DNA from: Paenibacillus sp. YN15
GTDB lineage: Bacteria > Bacillota > Bacilli > Paenibacillales > NBRC-103111
DNA length: 64,000 nt
Assembly (NCBI RefSeq): GCF_003285005.1
Contig: NZ_QMFA01000005.1
Location: forward strand, 62,001-126,000
Direction of reading: 5' to 3'
Positions 50,394 to 59,200 of the stretch are shown here, piece by piece. A program made the position numbers and the translations under genes. Every line of letters begins with the position of its first letter. The stretch's first letter is position 1. Below the pieces are notes generated by a model. That model made no database searches. It was given only the letters and a program-made list of their open reading frames with translations, and had not been told where the DNA came from.

Positions 50394-51710
50394 TTAAGCG
50401 TTCAACAGATATTGGTTCAGGACAGACTTGATCAGCTCTTGGCGGCCGGACACGTTGACGATAGGATTGTTTTGCAGAGCGTAGGCTTCCAGAGACTTGA
50501 AGTCGGCTTTGCCGGCTGCGATCTCTGCGCCAATGCCGGTTTTGAAGGAGGCGTAACGGTCTGCCACCACGTTTTCCAGCACCTTGTCTTCAAGAAGCTT
50601 GGCAGCCACTTGCAGGCCTCTGGCAAAGCTGTCCATACCGGCGATGTGGGAGTATACCACGTCAATCGGCTCAAAGGAGGCGCGGCGGGTTTTGGAGTCG
50701 AAGTTTACACCGCCTTTGCCCAGGCCGCCGTTCTTCAGAATTTCGTACATGGCCAGGGTGGAGCTGTACAGGTTCGTCGGGAATTCATCGGTATCCCAGC
50801 CCAGCAGCTCGTCGCCTTGGTTGGCGTCGATGGAGCCCAGCATGCCGTTGATCCGGGCTACAGTCAGCTCATGCTCGAAGGTGTGGCCGGCCAGGGTAGC
50901 GTGGTTGGCTTCCAGGTTCAGCTTGAAGGTTTTATCCAGATCATAACCTCTCAGGAAAGAAAGGGTAGTGGCGGCATCAAAATCATATTGATGCTTGGTA
51001 GGCTCCTTCGGCTTCGGCTCGATGAGGAACTGGGCGTCAAAGCCGATTTCCTTGGCGTAGTCCTTGGCCATATGGAAGAAACGCGCCAGATTGTCCAGCT
51101 CCAGCTTCATATCGGTGTTCAGCAGGGTTTCGTAGCCTTCGCGGCCGCCCCAGAATACGTAGTTTTCCGCCCCCAGCTCCTTGCCCACCTCCAGCTGCTT
51201 CTTCACTTGCGCGGCGGCGTAAGCGTACACCTCGGCATTGCTGGTGGTAGCAGCGCCATGCACAAAACGCGGATTGGAGAACATATTGGCGGTATTCCAC
51301 AGCAGCTTGCGGCCGCTGGACTTCATATTTTCCTTAATTTGAGCCACGATAATGTCCAGGTTCTTGTTGGTCTCCTGCAGAGTATCGCCTTCGGGAGCAA
51401 TGTCGCGGTCATGGAATGCGAAGTAGGGGGCATCGAGAATTTCCATCAGCTCGAAAGCGGCTTCCACGCGGGCCTTGGCCAGATCCAGACCGGTGAAGCG
51501 GTCCCAGTCGCGCACCATGGTGCCGGCGCCGAAGGGGTCGGAGCCGTTATAAGTGAAAGAATGCCAATAAGCGACGGAGAAACGCAGCCATTCCTTCATG
51601 GTTTTGCCGGCGACAACAGCCTCCGGATTGTAGAATTTGTAGGACAGCGGGTTGGCGGAATTCTTGCCTTCAAAAGGAATTGCCGGAACATTTCCAAAGT
51701 AAGCGCCCAT
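50394..51710 (-). CDS. xylA: Xylose isomerase (class II)
   Basis: It converts D-xylose to D-xylulose in the cytoplasm. The 438 residues show the catalytic His and Asp in [12 protein letters not shown], the metal site [17 protein letters not shown], and [16 protein letters not shown] and [17 protein letters not shown]. The length fits the class II enzymes. Its promoter overlaps a XylR operator. No xylB follows within the window on this strand; the next feature is its terminator. GGAGGATTCATTTA precedes the ATG. Confidence 0.97.
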   Translation of the reverse strand: MGAYFGNVPAIPFEGKNSANPLSYKFYNPEAVVAGKTMKEWLRFSVAYWHSFTYNGSDPFGAGTMVRDWDRFTGLDLAKARVEAAFELMEILDAPYFAFHDRDIAPEGDTLQETNKNLDIIVAQIKENMKSSGRKLLWNTANMFSNPRFVHGAATTSNAEVYAYAAAQVKKQLEVGKELGAENYVFWGGREGYETLLNTDMKLELDNLARFFHMAKDYAKEIGFDAQFLIEPKPKEPTKHQYDFDAATTLSFLRGYDLDKTFKLNLEANHATLAGHTFEHELTVARINGMLGSIDANQGDELLGWDTDEFPTNLYSSTLAMYEILKNGGLGKGGVNFDSKTRRASFEPIDVVYSHIAGMDSFARGLQVAAKLLEDKVLENVVADRYASFKTGIGAEIAAGKADFKSLEAYALQNNPIVNVSGRQELIKSVLNQYLLNA

Positions 51711-51755
51711 TAAATGAATCCTCCTGTAAAATCAATCTCATTTTCCTTCACTCTT

Positions 51756-51784
51756 ATCATAGCACCGGATACTTAGTTTGTCTA
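51756..51784 (-). promoter_or_regulatory. xylA promoter
   Basis: On the minus strand TAGACA (51779-51784), a 17-bp spacer and TATGAT (51756-51761). The -35 lies inside the XylR operator. Confidence 0.7.
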
Positions 51785-51797
51785 TTGATTAAACTAA
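51773..51797. promoter_or_regulatory. XylR operator
   Basis: TTAGTTT and AAACTAA, an inverted repeat with an 11-base centre, matching the arms of the Bacillus XylR operator. It overlaps the xylA -35 and lies just upstream of the xylR -35, so it can control both divergent genes. Confidence 0.8.
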
Positions 51798-51799
51798 CT

Positions 51800-51829
51800 T
51801 TGACAGGATTTCATCCGATACGCTAAAAT
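51800..51829 (+). promoter_or_regulatory. xylR promoter
   Basis: TTGACA (51800-51805), 18-bp spacer, TAAAAT (51824-51829). It is adjacent to the XylR operator. Confidence 0.6.
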
Positions 51830-51917
51830 AATGGTATTCACATCGAATCTTACCCTTTATAATGAGTTATTATTCGGCAAACGGCTCGGACCAACTGCGG
51901 CTTGAGGTGAGCAACTT

Positions 51918-53168
51918 TTGAAAATAACCGGCGATTTGAACCTGATGAAAAAAATCAATAAATCCATCGTCCTGGAGCTTCTGCGCAAGGCCTCCCCCCT
52001 GTCCCGGGCGGAGGTGGCCAAAACCACGGGCCTGACCAAGGCGACCGTGTCCACTCTGGTGGCCGAGCTGATGGAGGAGAATCTGCTGTACGAAATCGGC
52101 ACCGGCGAATCCAGCGGCGGGCGCAAGCCGGTGATGCTGGTTTTCCGCCAGGAGGCGGGTTATGCCGTAGGGGTGGATTTGGGCGTGAGGGATATCCATG
52201 CGGTGCTGACGGATTTGAAGGGAACCATCATCCATGAAACCCGCTCCAGCCTGCGGGGCATGAACAGCCCGGAGCAGGTGCTGGGGAGGCTCAAGGAATG
52301 TCTGCGCCGCCTGATGAACAAGGCTCCGGCCAGCCCCTACGGGGTTGTCGGCATCGGCGTGGGTGTGCCCGGCATCACGGACGATCAGGGGACCGTGCTG
52401 TTCGCCCCCAATCTGGGCTGGCGGAATGTCCCCCTCCAATCCATGCTGGAGGCGGAATTTAAGGTGCCCGTGATCATCGACAACGAGGCCAATGCCGGGG
52501 CGGTAGGCGAGAAGGAATTCGGCATCGGCCGGAATGTCTCCAATCTGATCTATATCAGCGTGGGGATCGGCATCGGCTCCGGCATTATCCTGAAGGACGA
52601 GCTGTACCGCGGCGCGTCAGGCTATTCCGGCGAAATGGGCCACATCACCGTCCACGCGGACGGGCGGCCCTGCCGCTGCGGCAATGTGGGCTGCTGGGAG
52701 CTGTACGCCTCGGAGCAGGCCATTCTGGCTGAGGCGGAGGCGCTGCTCAGCCCGGATGATGCGGGCAATGCCGAGGCGGAGGCCCGCCCGGAAGCGGACG
52801 ACAGCGCCTCCGAGGCGCCGCGGCAGGCGGAGCTGGAGGCTCTGGCCGCGTTGGCCGATTCCGGCAATGAGGCGGCGCAGGAGCTGTTCCGGCGGACGGG
52901 CCGCTATCTGGGCGTGGGCATCGTGAACATTATCAACACCTTCAACCCGGAGCTGATCATTATCGGCAACCGGTTTACTCTGGCGGAGCGGTGGCTGGCC
53001 CCCTCCGTCCGCGAAGTGATCCAGGAGCGGGCCCTGCCGTATCACCGGGAGCGGCTTCGGCTGGAGTTCGCCGGCCTGGGACTGCGCTCCTGCGTAGCCG
53101 GGGCCGCCTCCCTGGCCGTTTCCGGCTTCTTCGCGGAGCGCCAGGTCAGCGTGGGCATGAACGGCTAA
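51918..53168 (+). CDS. xylR: Xylose repressor XylR (ROK family)
   Basis: A 416-residue ROK repressor. The N-terminal winged helix (about 10-70) includes SRAEVAKTTGLTKATVSTLV. The ROK fold has GVDLGVRDIHAVLTDLKG, the sugar site region VIIDNEANAGAVGE and the zinc-binding motif CRCGNVGCWELYASE. An unusual acidic, alanine-rich insert (about residues 278-310, LLSPDDAGNAEAEARPEADD...) separates the zinc motif from the C-terminal helices; it is longer than in typical XylR. It starts at TTG (51918), 7 bases after GAGGTGA. It is divergent from xylA over a shared operator and followed by a strong terminator. Confidence 0.93.
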   Translation: MKITGDLNLMKKINKSIVLELLRKASPLSRAEVAKTTGLTKATVSTLVAELMEENLLYEIGTGESSGGRKPVMLVFRQEAGYAVGVDLGVRDIHAVLTDLKGTIIHETRSSLRGMNSPEQVLGRLKECLRRLMNKAPASPYGVVGIGVGVPGITDDQGTVLFAPNLGWRNVPLQSMLEAEFKVPVIIDNEANAGAVGEKEFGIGRNVSNLIYISVGIGIGSGIILKDELYRGASGYSGEMGHITVHADGRPCRCGNVGCWELYASEQAILAEAEALLSPDDAGNAEAEARPEADDSASEAPRQAELEALAALADSGNEAAQELFRRTGRYLGVGIVNIINTFNPELIIIGNRFTLAERWLAPSVREVIQERALPYHRERLRLEFAGLGLRSCVAGAASLAVSGFFAERQVSVGMNG

Positions 53169-53196
53169 GCGCGTTGTGCGCGGGCCAACGGAAAAT

Positions 53197-53223
53197 GGGC
53201 ATCCCGAAGGGATGCCCGTTTTA
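53197..53223 (+). terminator. Terminator of xylR
   Basis: GGGCATCCC/GGGATGCCC, loop GAA, followed by GTTTTA. Confidence 0.85.
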
Positions 53224-53278
53224 GCGTGGGTGAGGCGGGTTATGATTCGATGGGCAGTAACGTTGCAGGCCCAAGCAG

Positions 53279-53460
53279 AGGCAGCGGAATCTGCCGGATG
53301 ACAGCAAAGCAGGATCAACCAGGTGATGCGAATCAAATCTGCCGGAGGATGGAAAACAGAATCTCGCCAGGCGAGGGCAAAATAGAATCCTCACGGGTGA
53401 CGGCAGAACGGGGGCCTCCCGAGTGATGGCGAGGCGGAGGAATCCACATAGGGGAATGTA
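53279..53460. repeat. Degenerate tandem repeat with a 23-28 bp period
   Basis: Units begin with AATCT/AATCC near 53289, 53314, 53337, 53361, 53387, about 53413 and 53442, each followed by CCrGGtGA and a GGc/AAa-rich tail. It is intergenic between convergent xylR and the glycoside hydrolase gene. Confidence 0.6.
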
Positions 53461-53559
53461 AGCGCCAACAATTGTATGCTAATCGGCCATTTCCCCCGAA
53501 AAATCCTAAATAGCAATCATAAAGTGTTTGCTATTTGCTCTATTTTGTCCCTGAAGCAG

Positions 53560-53660
53560 GCTTCGACCGGCTTTAGCATACATTTTGTGTACCCTATTTG
53601 CGTAAAATCAACGGTTTTATTTAAATAGCATACATTTGTTGTACGCTATTATTCTTTTGC
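53560..53660. repeat. Palindromic AATAGCATACA/TGTACGCTATT elements
   Basis: AATAGCATACA pairs with TGTACGCTATT around a 5-base loop with one mismatch (about 53627-53653). A second, less perfect copy, TTTAGCATACA...GTGTACCCTATTT, lies about 53570-53602, and a half copy (TTGTATGCTAAT) near 53474. Confidence 0.6.
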
Positions 53661-53697
53661 CGCCGCCATCCCTTCTGTCTCCTCCCTCCTTAGATAG

Positions 53698-56103
53698 CTA
53701 CGGCTCCAGCCGGAGGGTGTCCAGGGACAGGTCGTAGCCGGTGCTGGCGCTGTTTTTGCCGGTGATCTGAAGCTTGATCTCCTTGACCCCCGGCTTGTCG
53801 AACACCACCTTGCCAATAAGGGTATCCGCATAGGCTTCCGTTGTAGCATACTGGTCCTGCACTCCGCCAAGAGCCGCGCCATCCACATACACCTGGTACT
53901 TGCCTCTGGTGGTATAGGTTTTCCCGCTGACATACAGCTTGTATTCCCCCGCCTCCTTCACATGGATCAGAAAGCGGATATTGTTGTTGGCGCCTGCTCC
54001 GGTGGCCGCGTATTTCACGAATTTGCCTCCCGATGCGGTGGTATCGCTAATGAAGTAGTACGGGTCCTGCTGGGTGGGAATGCCCACCTGGGGCGAAAGC
54101 TGCTCCAGCTCATAGGTAACGGCGGACCGGGGCACCAGCTCGATAAAATCAAATCCCGCGCTGTACCCGCTGCTGGCGGCGTTCCTGTCTTTTACCGTCA
54201 GGCGGAACTTCTTGCTGCCCGCAGCTCCAAAATATTTGTTGCCGATGTAGATTTCCTCAAACCCCTGGTCGGCGGCGTACAAGTCCTTCCAGCTCCCCAC
54301 AATGGCTCCGTCCACCGTCAGCTCGAACTTGCCCCGGTCAGCTCCCTTTTTCACCCGGGCCATAACGGCGTAGGTTCCCGTCTGCGGCACATTCAGCGTA
54401 TATTCCACATAGTCCCCCACTGCATTGCTGTCAAATTTGTTGAAGGCCCCTCCCGATGCCGCGGCATCACTGACATTGGTTTGGGAGTCGCCGCTGGATA
54501 CCGTTTTGGCGATGGCGGAGGACTCCAGCTCATAACGGTGCACCGGAGTCAGCACCATCAGGGTAATGGTATTTTTGCCCATATAGAAGGAAGGCCGGGT
54601 CAGCGTGCTGCTGTAATCCAGGACCACGTCCTCAATCTTCTTCAAGGGGGCATTGGCCGCGCCGCTGTTGTAATTGCTGTTGGTATTGTCGATCTGGTAG
54701 CGCTCCAGGCGCATCTTGCGGCTTCCCGAGAACAGGGAGGCAGGGATATTGTTGATGGTGGTCGTTACATTGTAATCCATCCCCTGCCCCGCGGCGATCT
54801 GATCCCACTGATAATTGACGAACATGACGGCAATGCCGGAATCATCCCGGGTGGCCAAACTGTGGACGCCCAGGCCGGTGGTGGCGTTCAGGGCTCCGGC
54901 AGAGGTGGAGGAGGCGATGCGGGAGGTCTTCAGCATGGATTGCATCTTCAGCACATTGTAATAAGGCAGGGGAACGCCGTCCAGCCCGTCCACGAACATG
55001 TCCTTGCGGGGATTGTCGCCATGATCGATGGTCCAATGCATGGGCATGGTCATGCCGCCCTCCACATAATACATGCCCGTTGTGGCCATGGCTGCGGCCT
55101 GGGTCAATTGGTCCTGGGCCTGGGTATTGTCCGAATGCCCCTTGGGGCCGGTGGCCGGTCCCGGGAATACGCCGTATTCGGTTACGAACACCTTGGTTTG
55201 CGGGTCCAGCCCCCGGTTGGTCAGCTTGGTTTCGAGAATTGATCTTTCGTTCTTTACGGCGGCCGGTCCCGGATTTTCCGCCACTCCCGTTCCCCGCTGG
55301 CGGTACTGGTGGTAAGAGATAAAGTCCAGCCGTTTGTTGGGATTGGTATCGTCTCTGTATGCATTCAGAAAAGCATCAATATAGGTTGTGTTGTAAAAGC
55401 CCAGAGCCGGCCCGCCAAGCTTCAGCGGAATCGGAGGGTTCAGCTCCGCGTTGATCTCATTAATAACGCTGTAGAAGACCTTGTACCATTCGTAATACAG
55501 CTTGGGACTGGGGGCGTAGCCGGAGCTTTTGGGCGGAACCGCAGGCATCTCGTAGGTTTCGATATCCCAGTCCTTGTCCGGCTCGTTGAAGGCCTCGATA
55601 TACTCGATTTGCGGATAGCGCTTCTTGTACTCCTTGATGCCGTTCTTCAGCACATTCCGGCAGGCGGTGGAATTGGTAATGGTCATGGTGGAGGGGTTAA
55701 AGCCCATATCCGCCTGGTCGCACTGGTCCACATTCAGGATAATCCGCTGGGCATATTTGCCCAACTGCTCCATATAGGAATTCTGGTAATCGTAATTGTA
55801 TACGCCGGTTGTCCGGTTATAATACTTGGTGGGTTTGAACCAGGCCCGCACATAGCGGGTGTCGCTGTTCTTCAGATTCTCCCAGTAGGACGGGCCCGCC
55901 GTGGAAGCGGACTTCAGCCCCGACTGGTTCAGGTACCAGGAGGGATTGTTCATGCTGCTGTCCACAATACTTCCCGCATTGACAGTAACCGTCGCCGCAT
56001 TTGCCGCCTCCGCCTTCTCCGGTGCAGCCTGGACCAGCGGAACCAAGAGGGCCAATGCCAAAAGCCCCCTCCCTATTTGTCTTGCCAACCTTGCGTTCAT
56101 CAT
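53698..56103 (-). CDS. Secreted clan GH-A glycoside hydrolase (GH39-like) with two C-terminal carbohydrate-binding-like domains
   Basis: An 801-residue extracellular enzyme. A signal peptide (about 1-33) precedes a TIM barrel (about 40-440). The acid/base Glu is in YIEAFNEPDKDWD near 172 and the nucleophile Glu in VFVTEYGVFPG near 306, the arrangement of clan GH-A. Two beta-sandwich modules follow (about 525-660 and 668-800), each starting YELE and containing YVEYTLNVPQTGTYAV or FLIHVKEAGEYKLYV, like CBM6/35-type binding domains. Overall it resembles GH39 beta-xylosidase-like secreted proteins; the substrate is not known. A perfect CcpA site lies 26 bases before its start. The larger paralogue is upstream, so they form one cluster. 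Confidence 0.8.
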   Translation of the reverse strand: MMNARLARQIGRGLLALALLVPLVQAAPEKAEAANAATVTVNAGSIVDSSMNNPSWYLNQSGLKSASTAGPSYWENLKNSDTRYVRAWFKPTKYYNRTTGVYNYDYQNSYMEQLGKYAQRIILNVDQCDQADMGFNPSTMTITNSTACRNVLKNGIKEYKKRYPQIEYIEAFNEPDKDWDIETYEMPAVPPKSSGYAPSPKLYYEWYKVFYSVINEINAELNPPIPLKLGGPALGFYNTTYIDAFLNAYRDDTNPNKRLDFISYHQYRQRGTGVAENPGPAAVKNERSILETKLTNRGLDPQTKVFVTEYGVFPGPATGPKGHSDNTQAQDQLTQAAAMATTGMYYVEGGMTMPMHWTIDHGDNPRKDMFVDGLDGVPLPYYNVLKMQSMLKTSRIASSTSAGALNATTGLGVHSLATRDDSGIAVMFVNYQWDQIAAGQGMDYNVTTTINNIPASLFSGSRKMRLERYQIDNTNSNYNSGAANAPLKKIEDVVLDYSSTLTRPSFYMGKNTITLMVLTPVHRYELESSAIAKTVSSGDSQTNVSDAAASGGAFNKFDSNAVGDYVEYTLNVPQTGTYAVMARVKKGADRGKFELTVDGAIVGSWKDLYAADQGFEEIYIGNKYFGAAGSKKFRLTVKDRNAASSGYSAGFDFIELVPRSAVTYELEQLSPQVGIPTQQDPYYFISDTTASGGKFVKYAATGAGANNNIRFLIHVKEAGEYKLYVSGKTYTTRGKYQVYVDGAALGGVQDQYATTEAYADTLIGKVVFDKPGVKEIKLQITGKNSASTGYDLSLDTLRLEP

Positions 56104-56128
56104 GTCGCCATCCTTTCATCGATAAATT

Positions 56129-56142
56129 TGTAAGCGTTGTCA
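56129..56142. promoter_or_regulatory. CcpA-binding cre site
   Basis: TGTAAGCGTTGTCA matches all 14 positions of TGWNANCGNTNWCA. It lies 26 bp upstream of the 801-residue hydrolase start, in the 106-bp gap behind the larger hydrolase gene, where bound CcpA would block transcription. Confidence 0.75.
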
Positions 56143-56209
56143 AGCTATTGAGAAAAAGCAGGATTGCCTAAAATCCCAGCTGTCGGCAATCCCGCTGCAA
56201 CTCCTATTG

Positions 56210-59200
56210 TTAGTCGAGAACCACTTTGTCAGACAAGGCGGCAGGCAGCTCCCCGTTTGCCGGGAACAACTGGTCCACCACCAGCACGCGGATGGAATAC
56301 GCCGTATTCTCCGGGTCCGGTACATCAAAATGGGCCACAAACGTGGTTAAATCGGTAATATCGCTCTTCAGGGCCACATAGGAAACCGGAGTATTGCCCT
56401 TAAGCAATTGGAAGTATACCACTTCGTCGCCGTCATGGACCTGAGCACCGGCTACCGGAATCACATTGACCCTTGCGGTCAGTCCCTGGGCCTGATCCAC
56501 CAGACCGCCTGTCACAACAAAGGATTTGCCTTCGCCAATAACGGCGAAAACCGTTACTGTCCGTATCACCTCATTGGCCGCATTGCCCGCTGCATCGCTA
56601 ACGTTGTAACGGAGGGTGTACACGCCAGGAACAGCGGTATTGACCTGGCCTGTCACGGCAATCGCCGCAGTCAGATCCCCATCCACATTATCTGTGGCGG
56701 TTGCTCCCGCATCGGTATATTCGCTTCCCACCGGAATCGATATTGCCCCATCGCCGTTCAGGGTAATGACCGGTTTGACAACATCCGGCACAGGGGTGTT
56801 ATCCCCCGGCAGCAGGGCAACCACGTAATCGTCGATCTGCGCAGGTCTGTTGGCTACCCGGATGCCGGCTTTGCCCTGTGTCAGCGGCGGAGGATTATCC
56901 GGGAACAGTCCGCTGCCGGTATCGGTGACATCGAACACCAGCTTATCGTCCACGTATCCGATGAGACGGTTGCCGTTCACAATAAGCCGCAGCTGGTACC
57001 ATTTTCCTTCTTCATACGGAAACGGCTTCTTGATGGCGGATTCCTTCAGGCTGTTGTTCACGACTCTTCCCAGTGCAATATAGCCTGTGCTGCCGCCGGC
57101 AAGATTGTTCTCGCCGTTATGAATGCGGAGCATGTAGAAGTTCCTGGCATCATCCGAAGCGCGGGCGATAATGCCCGGCAAGCCGGTGTCCGCAGTCGCT
57201 CTTACTCTTGCCCTCACCTCGTAGTTGGTCCAAGAGCTGTTGCCGACCACGAAGGGCATGTTGTCATTGGTATGTTTCTCCAAGACCTTGCCGGATACGT
57301 CATCCGCTACTCTCAGATGCTGCCCCTGAGTATTGTCCATATTCCTCCAACCGGTGGACGCATCCTGATTGTAGCTCCCGTTTTCAAAGTTTTCCTCATA
57401 CAGGATGGTTCCGAGAGGCGCTTCCTCATTGGCCGTCAGATGCAGGGTGTATCTCTGGATTTTTCCGGACTCTGCCGTAACGTCGACGGTAATTGTGCCT
57501 TGTCCGTTTACAATGGCCGTATTGGCGGCTACGGCTGTGGCCAGATTGCTTACCGTAGGCAGAGCCTCCTTAACGGATACATAAGCAGTGCGGGAAGGAA
57601 TCTTCACATCGTATTCATACACGCCGGGAATCAGGAGAATATCCCCGGGTGCCAGCTCATTGGGATTATAAGCTCCGCTGTCCGGGATCACCGACAGCTT
57701 CAGCGAGCTTAGCGTTGCATCCTCGCTGGCCTTGCGCAGACTGACTTTGTAATAGGTTGCCCCGTTGCCCGCTGTGGACAGGGAGGAGATCATATGCACT
57801 ACATTCTCGCCTGTTCCTCCCAGCGCAAGCTCTCCGGAGGAGGCGGGATAAACCACGGCATTGGCTCCGCCGTAGACGGTTCCGGTGACGGTTGCTTTAT
57901 CCGAGCCGGGACCGGCCAGCTTCACCTCATATTCATTCTTCAGAGGATTGAAGCCGCTGATGGAAGCTCCGTTCACCTGAATATCCCCGAGCAAAGGCAT
58001 GATGGGATAAACATGAATATCATCAAACTGCACCTTGGTTTTGCTGCCGCGTACGCCGGCCCATCCGGCCGAAAGCCGCGCGGGATTGCCGTCATAGACG
58101 TTGTTATCGGTGTATTCCACCATCAGCGTGCCGTCCAGATAGCCCTTCAGGTTGTCCCCTACCGCTTCCAGCCTCAAGGTGTACCACCGGGTGGGATCAA
58201 TGGAATCAAGCACAACACTGTCCAGCTCGATATTCTTTTTGCCTGACGGCATATCGGTATTGTCCCGCTGCAGAACCAATTTGGAGGTGCCTGCGCCGCG
58301 TACAAGAAGCAGGGAATAATGCAGATTGCGGTGTTCATCGGCACGGCCTTTGCCCGCTCTTGCGGTTACCCCCATCTTGACATCGCCGGTATGGGCGGGA
58401 TTGTCGATCTTCACCCTTGCTTCGATGCCGTAATCCGCCCAGGAATTATCTCCGAAAAAGCCGAAGTTGTCCGAAGTGTCGCCGAATGTCTCGTGAGGCA
58501 CTGCGTACGTGTTTCCTGTGACTGTATCCGTACCGAAGTCCCATGCGGTATACTTGTTGCCGTATCCTCTCAGCTTCCAGGCCGACAAGTCGCGCTCTTC
58601 CGGTGTCTCGAAGCTATTCTTGTACAGCCCGTCGGCGAAGATGCTGATATCGTCAATGGACAGAGGCTGTCCGGTGTAAGAGCCGGTGACGGTCAGCTTC
58701 ACATAGCGGGCGGTGGCTGGGAACCAGTGCAGGGAGCTGCCTTTGGACCAAGCGCCGTACGTGGAATCCACAACTGTCGAATATGAACCGCCGTCCGTAC
58801 TTGTGGAGATGGAATAATGATAGCTTTGCAGCTCTGCATTGCTCCACTTGATTTCTGCGCCGCTGACTGTAAAGTTTCTTTCCAGATCAATAACCACTGA
58901 CTGGGGATAGCTGTTGTTGGCTGCGGCGGCACTTGTCCGCTCATCGCCGTCCACCAGCGCCGCCAGGTTCTGCAGGTCGCCTGTTGCCGTTTTGCCTGCG
59001 GATACAATGTTGTTGATGCTGGAGTCCACCGCCTCCAGTTCAATGAGCATCACAGCGTTGGGGGTCAGGGTCTCATTGAATATTTCCGTGCCGGTAATAT
59101 TCATGGTTCCTTGGCCGACGACTTCCAGGCTGTCATTTTTGTTGTATGCATAATTGCTGTGGGTGGCATCCACCAGATATTTCTTGTAGCGGATGGACTT

